DNA from: Tetracentron sinense
Lineage: Eukaryota; Streptophyta; Magnoliopsida; Trochodendrales; Trochodendraceae
Direction of reading: 5' to 3'
NCBI GenBank assembly: GCA_015143295.1
Contig: CM026568.1
Location: 31,504,441-31,568,440, forward strand
Length of the DNA: 64,000 nucleotides
This document shows, piece after piece, positions 50,743 to 62,193 of the stretch (positions are counted from its first letter, which is position 1; every line of letters starts with the position of its first letter). The notes under the pieces are model-generated. The model did not search any database. It saw nothing but the letters and a program-made list of their open reading frames with translations, and was not told the DNA's origin. The translations under genes and the position numbers were made by a program.

Positions 50743-53700
50743 CTAAATGAAATTAGCCCTTTTCAGGAACCTGATTGTTCTGCAATAATACGGCCATATC
50801 GATTCCACATAATCAAGGTACTTCTCCACCACCCACTCTTCCAACTCTTTCAGTTTCCTCCTTGATAGTTCTTTGTAGTCCATGTTCTTAATGTCAACCC
50901 CCGGTTGCCAGAAGCAGGCTCGTAGGTATTCTTGGAGCTTCCCCTGTGCCACATAGGTGTAGGCCAACAGGAAGTAGGTGGGTAAGTTCTTCACCACTCT
51001 AATCGTCTGCTTGAAGCTGAAGACATAAAGAGCACAGAGTCCCCTAAGCATCTGGATGTAGAGAGCAGCAATCAGTGGCCCAAAAAGCCACAAAGGGGTT
51101 AACTCTTTCGAAACTTCAGCCCCATAAACTACATTAACTGCCAGGTATGCAGGTATACTGCAAACATGCATATCAATCAGTACTACAGAAATTTCTACAT
51201 CATGATGGTAATTGGTAACAGCAAAAAGAGAATTACAATGGATACACAACAATTATATGTTGAGAGTTGTTATATGTTTTGTATCTAAATTTGATAATTT
51301 AGACAAAATGGAATGTTAGAGCAGGTTTTTTATCACCAACCCCTTTTAGTAAGGATACGATAATGATGGCGATGATAGATTGTCTAGATTTGATTTTTTT
51401 TTTTTCTGCACCAAATTATAACAAAATATATTCTTTATATTTTTGTTTTCAGCTATCCTTTATAAAAACAAACGAATGAGATGGTGATGATAATCTAGAT
51501 TTGGTGCTTCTATTTTCTTCATCTATACAATAATCAATTTAAAATATACTCCAAGTACTATTAATTTTTAACTGTCATTTGTTCATACTGTTGAGCCATA
51601 TCTATTTCCATGTAACACTGTTAGTGGACTCGAATGATTCATCCAAAATACAGAAACGGACTTTTGCTAATCCCAAAATTCAAAGCTCTTTTTGTATGAA
51701 GGAGCAATAAAGAGTGTCTTACTTCATAATTCCATGAATAAGCATGGGTACTTTGGAGTTTCAAAAGTATTGCAAAACCAACTGAAAAGATAGCAAGAAG
51801 GGAATGCAATGTATAAAGCGAGATACTTACAAGATCAGGAGTGGTATCTTTATTGTTGCATCCAGTCCCAGAAAGTAGAAGCAAGCCGCCTTCAACATCT
51901 TACCGACTTCCTGTTTTTGACTCCCCTTTTGACTTACTGATTTTTTCATCTGGGGTGGTTCCTCCACAAAAACTCCATCTGTTGCTTGACTTGACTGAGT
52001 GCGCAACATCATCAACCATTTCTTGAATAACTTCTGTATAGCCGGAGATGCTGATATGGTATCTTCTCCTTCTTCTGAAGCAAAGGAGAGTGAACCATTC
52101 TGTCTCTGTGGAGATCCGGCCATGGTTTCTTCACCCTCATGTGATACATAAGAAAGTTTAACAGAATTCTTGGTGGATTTGATGTCACTTGATCTGACTC
52201 CAGATTCTTCATTCTGAGCACTGCCTTTAAAAGCTGAGATCTTTAAGGGTTTTCTCTTTGGTCCAAGAATACGAGGATCCCTTGTGCTGTGGAAACAAGT
52301 TATATACACTTTTGAGTAAAATAAGAATTAAAAGGAAGAAAAATTTAAATGCATGCAATGCAAGTATTAATAAGTTATTAGTTATGACTACTAGAATAGA
52401 GAGTAAAGAAGCTAAACTTTCTAGGGATGGTGATGAAAGAACATTTAAAGACCAAATAACTGGAATGGACAAATGAGAGCATATGAACCCATTTTCTTGG
52501 TATTAAGACACAAATACAAACTGATCTCAACAGGCCAAACACCCCTGATATGTTGTACAGTTGACCCACTGTAGTAACAGATGAATGGTTTTAGATCAGG
52601 TAACTATAAAATAGTGAAATAGTGTTTTAATATTTGCTATACATTAAGCTTATATTAACTATATAAGTAACTAGTGAAAACACGATATTTAATTAAATTG
52701 AGATTTTTCTTGAATAAATGAATTTACACCTAGTTGACACATACTTAAAATGTGGTTCACCACATAAATATTTTTGAGGGGTAAAGGATCAACAACAAAT
52801 TGAACATGGAAACATTCCATTTTCAAAATGACGAGCAGGCATAATACCAAATGACTCCAGATTTATCACCAAATTTTCACTAATTCTTCTTCAGAAGATT
52901 TTTTTTACTGAATGCCATAAATGATACTCCAAAACAGAAGGTTTTACCTGGAGACTTTCCAGATCTTAGCTTAACATCCACCAAAAGTACAATGAACGTA
53001 CTACAATGAAATTGATAGTAACTCCCACATTTTCTTACTTGGGGCTTTACCTGTTTTTTGTCATAATATGGCATGTTTTCTGAAAACAAAATGGATGGAA
53101 TTCAAGATGCTTTTCGGTGGTGACTGGTGAGTCATCATTGCATTGGGTCAACTGGGTGAAAAGTATGGTTTTCATGGAATTCAAGATGTTTTTTAGTGGT
53201 GAGTGGACATTACATTGGCTCAACAAGGTGAAAAGTATGGTATTGGGGAAGGGGGTGAAGTCAACTTTTGGAGTCACTAACAAGAAATTTGGAAGGAAGA
53301 AAGACTTTTGAAACCTCTTTGGGTGGCTCACTTATCATTGAGAGAAACTCTCTAAACTTGATAATAGGAAGGGCATTGGGCACAGATCCGGGTCAGTGGC
53401 ATCAAGATGGCATCATTCATAACTTGAAGGAGAGGAGCATGGAGAGCCCCAAAGGGGCCTCTGGTGATATCCTCGTAATTCGGGACAAAAGACTATATGG
53501 AAGTCCTAGATTCCGAACTAGGTGCCTTCTCTCTCTCTCTATCTTGTGTCGCTCATGCGCTGACGACCTCCATTGGGTCCATGTAAAGAAAAACAAAGTT
53601 ATCAAAGTCAAAAGAGTCGTTAACTTTCATTGAAGGAAAACCTTAAAGCTTAAAAAAGGTTCATGTGAATCGAGAAAGGAGGTCCTACACTTGAAGGACT

Positions 53701-55780
53701 ATGTAAGTATGGTCTTTCTAATCATAAAATCAATTAGAACATAGTTTGATCTTGAAAAAGGTGTATGCCCATACAAGACCATCCGATAAAATTAAAAAGA
53801 GGCATACTTTCACTAAGTCCTATTGAACCCAACCTAATTTGCCATCCAACTGGGCCCTTGGCATTGAAATTTTGACCTTAGCAATTACCACAAACGTATT
53901 AATTCAAGCCAGGAATTCAACTTAGGTTGAACTAAAAATACATATGAAGGAATCCATCTAACCTTACACAGAAATGGCGCTTCAATGGGGTACATCTATC
54001 TGTTCTCCCAACCAACAGAAGAGATACATATTGTTTTAACTTCACACATTTGTTCCATGATAGAGGCCTCGAAGGAAATGTTGAACAAGAACCCTGAACC
54101 ATAATAAAAGAGAACAATTATCCAAGAAGTAGACTTTATGAGAAACATGAGATCTTAATCTGAGAATGTGGGTCGTTGATTAAGGCAATATAACCATAGT
54201 TACCAAACACCCGTATTATACCCGTATAGTACCAGTATAATACTTTATGGGAGGTCAGCATTTATAACTGCATATTTTTGTTGAGGTATTATACCCGTAT
54301 TTTTTTAAATACCCATTTAATACGCGAATTACGTATTAAACGCGTAAAATATGCGCATTTTTGTTGTACTTTTACCGTGTTAAATGCATATTCCGTATTA
54401 AATGATTGTTATTAGTTAATATCATGATTTTTATTTATTTATAATTATTAATTATTTTTTAATTTTCTCATTCTTTTGCCGTGTTTTTGTCGTATAACAC
54501 CCGTACTTCCCGAACGGATCATTGTCGTATTATACCCGTACCTCTGCTTGGTAACTATGAATATAACACCTCAAAAATACAAATGGATGTTAGAGATGGT
54601 AGCTGGTAACCTACAATAGCCCATGCTCTTAACAGATTCCAATACCATTGACCTGATTCACTATGTTTTTTAGATGAGCTGAATGTAAGCATAAAATATC
54701 TGGGTTGCTTATGTCAGCACGGTTATAAAACTGTGGATTGCAGGTGCTTTACATTATGTTCACTCTATAAACAGGATAGTTTATAATTCCAATCACATAG
54801 AAATTAAATTTGAACTAATGTAGAGATATCAGGTGATTCATTAACAAAAAATATAGTTGGTTTCACAATGTGTTATTTCCACAGGCCTCTGCTTTCAAAT
54901 TGGAATACATAGAACCAAGGAAAAAGTCTACTCATAGTCGTCTTGAATACCTGTGTTTGGTGGGCTATCAGTGTCATCCTCTCCAACTTACGCGCCCATT
55001 CATTTACTTAATAAGGCCTAATTCAAGAAACATATGGTCAGTAAACCACTTACCTTTCAGAATAGCTAAAGGGAGAAGGGAAAAAAATTCGCATTGACAC
55101 AAAAAAAAAAAAGAGCACAAAGACGGCAACAAAAGGAAAACAGTAATTCCAAAATCATTTAATTTACTAAGAAGCATACGGAACAGAAAGCATATACCAA
55201 CTAAACATACCCAGTTTCGGGGATAAAAATTCAAATGACCCAAAATCACCAATTCACAAGATTGTCCCAAAACTAGTTTTTCCCAATATGCCCAAACAAA
55301 ATTAAGAAATAGCAGACTAGCATAAATTAAACTTCCCCCAAAAAGAAAATGTCCCCGAAACGAAACAGAAATTAAAAAGGCAAAGGTGTGTAAAAATGAG
55401 AGCAGAAAAACAAACGAGAATGATTTAAAACACATCAAAGAAAACGGGGGGAAAAAAAAGACATTTCAATACCCAAAGAAGCAAAGATCAAAAGCATCAA
55501 ATTTGAATATCTGACAAGCAAAACCCTAAGAAAATGCAAGCACCCAAAAAAGGGATTAACATAAACATCAATAAAGGGAAGAATTTCCATCAAAGATGAG
55601 CATTTAAACGAAGAGACTTCAAACGAACCAAAGAACACACGACCTGATTACTCCTTTCCTTACAAAAAGATCGAATTTTTCTACAAAAAAATCGATCGAG
55701 CGAATGAAGAAAAGAAGGGTGTGAAAGGTGAAGATTAGGGTTTTGAGGAGAGCTATTTGCCCTTTAACAATGGATAAACC
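50743..55780 (-). CDS. Conserved plant membrane protein of unknown function
   Basis: Minus-strand coding exons: 53051-53064 (from the ATG, within a 29-nt exon 53051-53079), 51831-52286 and 50743-51157. Phases fit exactly (14+456+415 nt), giving 294 residues starting MTKNSTRDPRILGPKRKPLK. A probable 5'-UTR exon (about 55664-55780, containing AAACCCTAATCTTCACC) ends at a GTAAGG donor. The first 130 residues are Ser/Gln/Lys-rich and probably disordered. The rest has hydrophobic segments: ACFYFLGLDATIKIPLLIFI (with PAYLAV), PLWLFGPLIAALYIQ and LCALYVFSFKQ. The C-terminal part is amphipathic, ending WPYYCRTIRFLKRANFI. The compact shape suggests a conserved integral membrane protein, but I cannot name a family or function. 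The UTR exon is inferred and the coding exons are firm. Confidence 0.75.
53080..54186. other. Intron 1 of the unknown membrane-protein gene
   Basis: Contains a 79-bp tandem duplication (53097-53258) and a 121-residue plus-strand frame at 53268-53633 without recognisable motifs. Confidence 0.4.
53097..53258. repeat. 79-bp tandem duplication
   Basis: TTCAAGATG starts at 53101 and again at 53180. Both copies continue with GTGGTGA, ATTGGCTCAAC-like words and GGTGAAAAGTATGG. Confidence 0.75.
54195..54559. mobile_element. MITE with 8-bp target duplication (hAT-like)
   Basis: Inverted ends CATAGTTACCAAACACCCGT and, at the right, TGCTTGGTAACTATG. Flanked by exact AATATAAC (54187-54194, 54560-54567). 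365 bp, AT-rich, with repeated CCCGTATTATACCCGTA-like words at both ends. The 8-bp duplication points to hAT. It lies in intron 1 of the gene on the minus strand. Confidence 0.75.
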
Positions 55781-55979
55781 AGAGACACCAAAGGGTAAGA
55801 CTGAAGCAAGAAAAGGCGTAATTTTTATTTTTATTTTTTGGGTTGAAAAGAAAAGGCGGTTGAAAAAACCTAAAAAGAAAATTATAAAACGGAAATTTCA
55901 GCTATAAAACGAGCTTTGCCGATTGACAAGAAAATGAGACCTTTTGACGACGGCCCTCTATACAACAATTTAGTGGATA

Positions 55980-56539
55980 GGCCTTGGATTGTCTCTGGCG
56001 AAGCCAGAAAGGGCTTGTCTCGGGTTCCGAAGGTTTTGGATTGTCTCTCGCAAAGCCGGAAAGGGCTTGTCTCGGGGTTCCATAGAATGATAGAATGCCC
56101 CCATGATTATGACTTCTCCACCCATTTTAAGACATGTGGCGATAAGTGTGTGAGAGTAAGGGTGAGAGATATCAAATGGGAAGAAGTCAAAAATATGGGA
56201 AGAAAATGGAATGACTTCTCCCCATTAAAACGCCAACTATCGCACAATGTATGGAACTTGAGAGGGGTTTCTGGCCAGAGACAATCCGAGGCCTCCATAG
56301 AATAGGTGCCAAGTGGTGGAGAAGTCAAAATCATGGGGCCCATGATTTTGACTTCTCCACCCACAATAAGACATGTGGCGATAAGTGTGAGAATAAAGGA
56401 GAGAGATATCAAATGGGGAGAAGTCAAAAATCATGGGGAGAAAATGAATGACTTCTCCCCATTTTTATGCCAGCTGTCGCACAATATGTGGAACCTGAGA
56501 GAGAGCCCTTTCTGGCTTCGCTAGAGACAATCCGAGGCC
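55980..56539. mobile_element. Composite MULE-type MITE with 9-bp target duplication
   Basis: Terminal inverted repeats of about 38 bp begin GGCCTTGGATTGTCTCTGGC (left) and read GGCCTCGGATTGTCTCTAGC on the opposite strand at the right. Both continue GAAGCCAGAAAGGGCT. The flanks are TAGTGGATA (55971-55979) and TAGTGGGTA (56540-56548), eight of nine matching. An internal copy of the terminus near 56268-56298 and duplicated interior blocks (GACATGTGGCGATAAGTGTG at about 56129 and 56370) show it is a partly duplicated composite. A palindrome around GGGGCCC lies near 56335. It sits about 200 bp upstream of the membrane-protein gene. Confidence 0.75.
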
Positions 56540-56551
56540 TAGTGGGTAACA

Positions 56552-56640
56552 CCAGGGCTTTGTCCCAATGGTAGTGTATCCCCTCCTTTTGGGGGGGGGG
56601 GTTATCGGGTTCCATTCCCATGTGGGAGTTTGTATATACT
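56552..56640 (+). mobile_element. Possible tRNA-derived SINE fragment
   Basis: CCCAATGGTAGTGTATCCCC resembles a pol III A box, and GGGTTCCATTCCC near 56608 a B box, with a run of G between them. No clear duplication. A 32-bp tandem (TTGTATATACT..CACTAACTGA) follows. Confidence 0.35.
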
Positions 56641-58370
56641 ACACACAACCACTAACTGATTGTATATACTCTTCACACAATCACTAACTGAACAGATACT
56701 AACACCTAACCGGCATTATAGCCTAAACGCATATCTCGAACCAAAAAAAAAGATAACAAATATGGTCATAGCACACATTATTTGGTGCATAGTACCTCCA
56801 AATAAAATTAATCTCAAAAACTTCCTTAAAATTCTAATAATTGTGTTCCAGCTCCACTGTATAAATATATATAGAAATGATACTCTCAGTTGCAGTCTTC
56901 CCTAGCCGTAAGATGGTGGCAACAAGTATCAAACTATCTCTCAATCTCTTGTTATAGAGTAGCAATACCATATGTTGCACTCACTTGAAGCTTTGGTAAA
57001 AAATTACCTTTTTTTTTTTTTTTTTTTGCATGTAAGGCTAGCAGGACTAGCACTCCTCAAATATATATTGGATAAATATACATGTTAATAACACCCCACC
57101 TCTTTCGTGAGTGGTAGGGGTGTGGCCTTCCAAGGGGAAGGTGTATATATAGGTTAATACATGAATCTCTGTTTTGCTAGAAGCCTTTTTTTTTAAAAAA
57201 AGTTATCAAATGAATTGTTTGAATATACTTCTAAATTGATTGGATGACTTTTGGCTTTTGAAAAGTTAAAGTTGGTTAAAATGCCGTTTGAATGTATTGT
57301 TTTGGATATACTTCGAAGTTGACATTTAGTGACTTTTGTGACTTTTAAAGAGTTAAAGTCGATTAAAATATTGTTTGGTATGGCAATTAAGAGAGTAACA
57401 TCTTAACGAGCCAAAAATTATAAAAAGTTAAAATGTTAGCTTTTAAGGAAAGCTACTCCCGACTATCTTTTGTGGAAAGTCTATTTTATTTATTTTTAAA
57501 TCTATAGCAGTTATTTTGAAGAAGTCTTTCATTTACAGAGATATTTATTTTATTTATTTTTAAATCTATAGCAGTTATTTTGAAGAAGTCTTTCCTTTAC
57601 AGAGATATTTATCTAAACAAGTCTGAAGCCTTCCACTTGTAAGAGAAATAACAGTACTAATCCCTGATTCAACTTAGCTCGGATTTACTCCGGCCTATCC
57701 TTCTAAGCTCACATTGCTTGGCTGAAGATAGTTGTACGGTTGTACCTAACCTTATTTAGAATGCCAAAAATAATAATAAATAAATTATTTTATTTTCAAC
57801 GTAGTCCCACACTGCCATTATAATTTCTTGACCTTTAAATCTTATATGGTGATACAAGACCCTAAACTACCTTAACTGTAACTTGAGTGTTAGGATGCAC
57901 GTGTAACTTAATTCATCTTGTTTGTTTGGTTCTAACTTATTCGGAGTAGATTCCCTCTCCTTTTAGATTGATTGCAACAACTTAGTGTTTGGTTGCAAGT
58001 CTAATCGTGTTCCAAGGCTAATATTATCTTATTCATTTAAGAAAAGAGAATAATTTAGAGACAGAGCTATGCATCACCACGTTGTGCGGAGCTCCTTTTT
58101 TACAATATCGAGTGGCAAATGTGTAATTATGGTGTGTTGCAAAAATACCCCAACCTCCATCACTCATTACAAACATGCCACGCTTAAAGTGTAAAAAGGG
58201 AGCTCCACTTGATGCAGAGCTCCTCTTTATATTTAAACTGTTAAGAAAAAGCATAACCCTTTTGATAACTCATGTTCACTTGTTTGGTTACAAGTCTAAT
58301 ATTGTTCCACGTAATTTTATACGGATACTATTAAGAGATTCAAGCGAAATAAAATATACAAAAAAAGCTT
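56641..58370. other. Intergenic, no gene
   Basis: Contains a T run near 57009-57027, the 64-bp tandem listed separately, and a repeated phrase GTTTGGTTxCAAGTCTAAT at about 57977 and 58283 bracketing inverted GGAGCTCC-containing blocks. No protein recognised. Confidence 0.45.
57483..57611. repeat. 64-bp tandem duplication
   Basis: ATTTTATTTATTTTTAAATC starts at 57483 and 57547; the copies are nearly identical through GAAGAAGTCTTTC and TTTACAGAGATATTTA. Confidence 0.9.
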
Positions 58371-58373
58371 TTA

Positions 58374-58606
58374 GAGTGTGTTCGTTTAGGGAAAAAGTGA
58401 GAGTTTGGGGAGGAAGTGAGGGGAAGTAAAAAACAGAAAAGTATGCTTGTTGCATTTAGTTTGAACACTTTTATTTTTTTACACTTTATCAAAAGTGACA
58501 AATTTTTTCTCAAAATCTTCATCCAATATTGAGAGAAAATTAAAATTTTTTTTTTTTTTCTTATTTTCTTTTCTTTCAATCACTTTCTTCCCAAACAAAC
58601 ACACCC
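58374..58606. mobile_element. Tourist-like (PIF/Harbinger) MITE
   Basis: Inverted ends GAGTGTGTTCGTTTAGGG and, on the other strand at the right, GGGTGTGTTTGTTTGGGAAG. Both continue into AAAGTGA. Flanked by TTA on both sides (58371-58373, 58607-58609), the Harbinger target. 233 bp, non-coding. Confidence 0.75.
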
Positions 58607-58609
58607 TTA

Positions 58610-61500
58610 AGGCAGGAGTGACGAAAACTTTAGGACATTTCATGATTTTAAAAGGTGAGAAAAGGAAATTTATTACAACAAATTACCAGTCTCTGGGGGA
58701 GACTAGTCACTAGACTGGATAGAAAAAGGTTACACGAAGTCCCTGAATTAGGATCATTTATTATTAAAAAAAAAACAGTACGTAAAGATGATTATAGGCT
58801 CGATTCACTTGCTGCCTGTATACAAACCGGATGTGACTCATAATCCTGCCGTTCATAAAAGCTTCTCAATGTAGTCTAGTCCCATGGAGTCCTTGCGATC
58901 AGGATTTGAGAACGGCTGTCAAAGGTCAGGATAAGGCTGAGCACCTGACCCTGCCCTCAAGGGCGAAGCAAGGCAAGAAAGGAAAGCGATAAATTTTTCC
59001 ACATTCGAGATAATGGGAATTTTTTCTACACTACACTGAATGTCAACCCAACAAATAATTCAATTGAAATTATTTTAAATAAATATAAAAATAAAGTAAA
59101 ACATGTATATTATTTAATCATGTATATTCTCTTCTTGGGAATGTATTCTCGAGATTAATTCTGTGTTGAAACTCGTTTGGCAGCAATAAACCAAGATCGG
59201 TTCTAAGAACATAAATAAGTTTAGATGAAATAAAATTTTAAATTAAAGAATAAAGAAAAAGAAATTAATAAAAAAAATTAAAAACTATAAAATGAAAAAT
59301 AAAATAATTATTATAAATAAAAATAAAATAATTACAATTAAAAAACTTATTAAATTAAAATATTTTAAAAAAAATGTCTCGTGTAAGAGAACCTATTCAA
59401 GAAATAATTTTGAAAAGTGACAAATTTTTACTCCTCAATTCTTACTTTAAAATAAGAACCCTCGGAATTGTTCCGGATTGCTAGACAAACACCATTCTTG
59501 AGTTTCTATTCTCAGGGAATAGAAATTTGTTCCATGGGAGTGATGCCAAACAGGCCCTAAACCTCTAATCAAAATATTAGGGATAATCACACTGTTAGAG
59601 TTAGAGAATCAGCCAATCAAGGGGCTTAGGTTCTGATTTCAAGGGATAAGGATTAAGTTTTTAAGAGGTTGGAGTTAAGGTAGGTCCAAGACCGGAGTCA
59701 ACCCTAACACTGGCCTTACTTATAAAGACAAGACCCAAACCCCGTCCTAGCCTTTCAAGGGTCTGTATTGACTAGGCCCTAACCATGTCTTAAAGAGCAA
59801 GTACAGGGGTTTTTTGAGAGGCGCTTCGACGACTTGTTTCAATTAAGAATGGAATGTTAGGACTATCTGCTTTTTCCACTTAGGCTTTGTTGTATGATTC
59901 CATCGCATTCGAAATGAATCTGATAATTGGAGAGTGGCCCTTTAAAACACAGTTGAACATTGTCCTCCCCCAATTGCTTGATTTGGGGAAATTTCCTACC
60001 TTTCTTGAAACTGTTGATGTGCTAGTTCTCAGCTGAAGGGTGTGGGATGGGATTGGCAACGTAAACTGTTCCAAGTCTTATGTTATGTGGCAACCCAGAT
60101 CATCTGTAACGTTTCGTTACAGTCCTTTTACTGCAGTGCCAATGAGGTTGTGCACATCTACCACAAAATCCAGCACTAAAAGAATCCTAATTCTAGGGCC
60201 AACCAGACTCTTTTAAGGATTTCGCCATACATAAATAGAGACCGGGCTTGCTACAAGACTCTAACACCATCTGGCCCAAGCCCCATCTCTCTCTCTCTCT
60301 TAATATTTTTGTTTTGTTTTTCAACTACACCCAAAATGTGCCTTTTAGAGTGGTTGCTTGGACTTACCCTTATGGCACCTTAACGGCTACCTTAGGTCAC
60401 CTTAGATCAACATTTCCACCAAATAAAAAAAAATGCAATTTGGTTTCTCTCTAAACACGTGCGTGGTTTCTCTCTAAACACATGCGTCAAGGGTGTATCC
60501 ACATCATTTGGGAAGTGGACTTCTTACGAGTGTATAAGGGGCCATCAACCCTCCTTAAGAAAGGTCCTTTTGGAGTGGTTCCTTGTACTTACCCATGGAA
60601 CCTTAGCGGCTACCTTAGGTCTGGATGTACGTGTGAGTTTAATGTATTCCTTACATGATAACATTTCCACCAAATTAAAAAAAAATCGTCCGAGTTATAC
60701 GATATGGAAACTAGGAGAACTGACGATCTAGCTTTAATAGGTGACCCCACCAATCAATGGTAAGCTCGGTTCATTGGAGGAGCCAGCCTTGGATAAGAAA
60801 CAAGAAAAAACAGTATAAATAGACACGAAGCTCAAATTTCTTAGGATTCTGTACCCCTTTTTTTTTTTTTTTGACAGCACTAAAATACCCATGGCCTTAA
60901 ATCTTAATGATCCTCATCCAATGCTTTTACAAGTGGCCATTTCCGTCTTTCTTTTGCCAGCACTCCTTGCACCATGATTCTCAAACATATAAGTGATTTT
61001 GCCTCTCAAAATCGAGGAAAGCAACCATACGCCCGAGTTAAACCAAGTTTGGGTGTACAATTCAACATAAGGCTCACAGCCCGGAAAAGAAAGCAATAGT
61101 TCTCGACACAATCTGAAAGCAAAAATGGCTTACGGTTGCCTCAATGTCATCCTATTCATTGCTGGAAGAAGCTGCAACTCTTTCCGAGATTCATATTCAC
61201 GGGGTTTCAGTTTCCAGATCCAAATAAATTTCATGGAACTAGCGACTGCATAAAAATATAAATAAAATAACATAAAAGTTTCCAGTATTACATAGGCAAG
61301 GCAGGCTAACAAGAAGACCTATACCATGGTTGCCCAACTCAAGTGAGCCATCTCCCAAGGATGGGCTACTAAATTACTAATACCTCACCCATCATATTTA
61401 CACGAGTACAGGGCCTAAAATCCCCAGCAACAATCAGTTTTAACACAGTATAACAATATATCAGTTATCTTCACCATCCAAAAAATGTGTGCTGTGCTTT
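58610..61500. other. Intergenic, no gene
   Basis: 59168-59561 may be a hAT-like MITE (ends near CTCGTTTGGCAGCAA and GATGCCAAACAGGCCCTA, only partly matching). 59220-59380 is very A-rich. T and CT runs lie near 60861 and 60286. Short frames are not protein-like. Confidence 0.4.
60332..60690. repeat. Direct repeat, about 230 bp apart
   Basis: GTGCCTTTTAGAGTGGTTGC (60338) and GTCCTTTTGGAGTGGTTCC (60565) are each followed by CTTACCC, a CCTTA-CGGCTACCTTAGGTC phrase and ACATTTCCACCAAAT before an A run. A smaller direct repeat GTGGTTTCTCTCTAAACAC lies between them. Confidence 0.7.
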
Positions 61501-62193
61501 CAGACCGTAAAAGAAATGGTCCTGTCAACTGGACAACCCAGATGAGTTTGTCTGGAATTTCCTAGTGAATGTTATCAAATATACTACTATGATATTAATA
61601 GAAAGAAAAAAAATTCCCTACTTCACAGGATAAACAAAGATGAAATGTCAGAGAAATGCTTCGTCTATAGTTCTGGCTATGAACGGTATTGTAACAGACA
61701 AAAAAGCTTTCTTCACAGATGGAAGAAGCAGATCCTCCTTTTTCTTTGCCTATTAATTTTGTTTCAGTCCCTCACTGATTTCCTTTCTTTAGGGCCAAAG
61801 GAACGATGGCCACTAAATACAAGGCACCTTAGAAAGAATGCCAACGGTTCCACAGAATACCAACCGTGATCATAACAAGTGATTCGAATCAAATACATAT
61901 TAAAAATCAAAAGTAAAATGCATCTGTACCTCTAATCAAACTGCAACAACACCCTAGCCAAACCACCTCTTTCACCTGCGCTTCATCTGATTTACACTCC
62001 TAACCCTGAACCACACTGAAACACGTGTACAACCAGATGCACAGTTAGATAATAATTGGGATTAAGAAATTGAAACAAGTCTTATTTCTAACCTAGCAAT
62101 ATACCTGTGTACGTGCATGATCAAGCCACAACCAACCCAGCCTTTTGGAGGAATGGTTTGAAGCCAAAAAGATGACATTTCAGATCTTCATTC
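61501..62193 (-). other. Probable 3' UTR of the MOS1-like gene
   Basis: Directly downstream of the minus-strand stop at 62194. No coding frame. The end of the transcript could not be placed. Confidence 0.4.

Noticed and set aside
53268-53633. 121-residue plus-strand frame in the intron of the membrane-protein gene
   Set aside because: No motif, no splice support, and antisense to a clear gene; length alone is not enough.
54870-55640. Hydrophobic minus-strand frames (144 and 67 residues) as extra coding exons
   Set aside because: They are T-rich intron sequence with odd composition; the tiny exon at 53051-53079 already supplies a start in phase.
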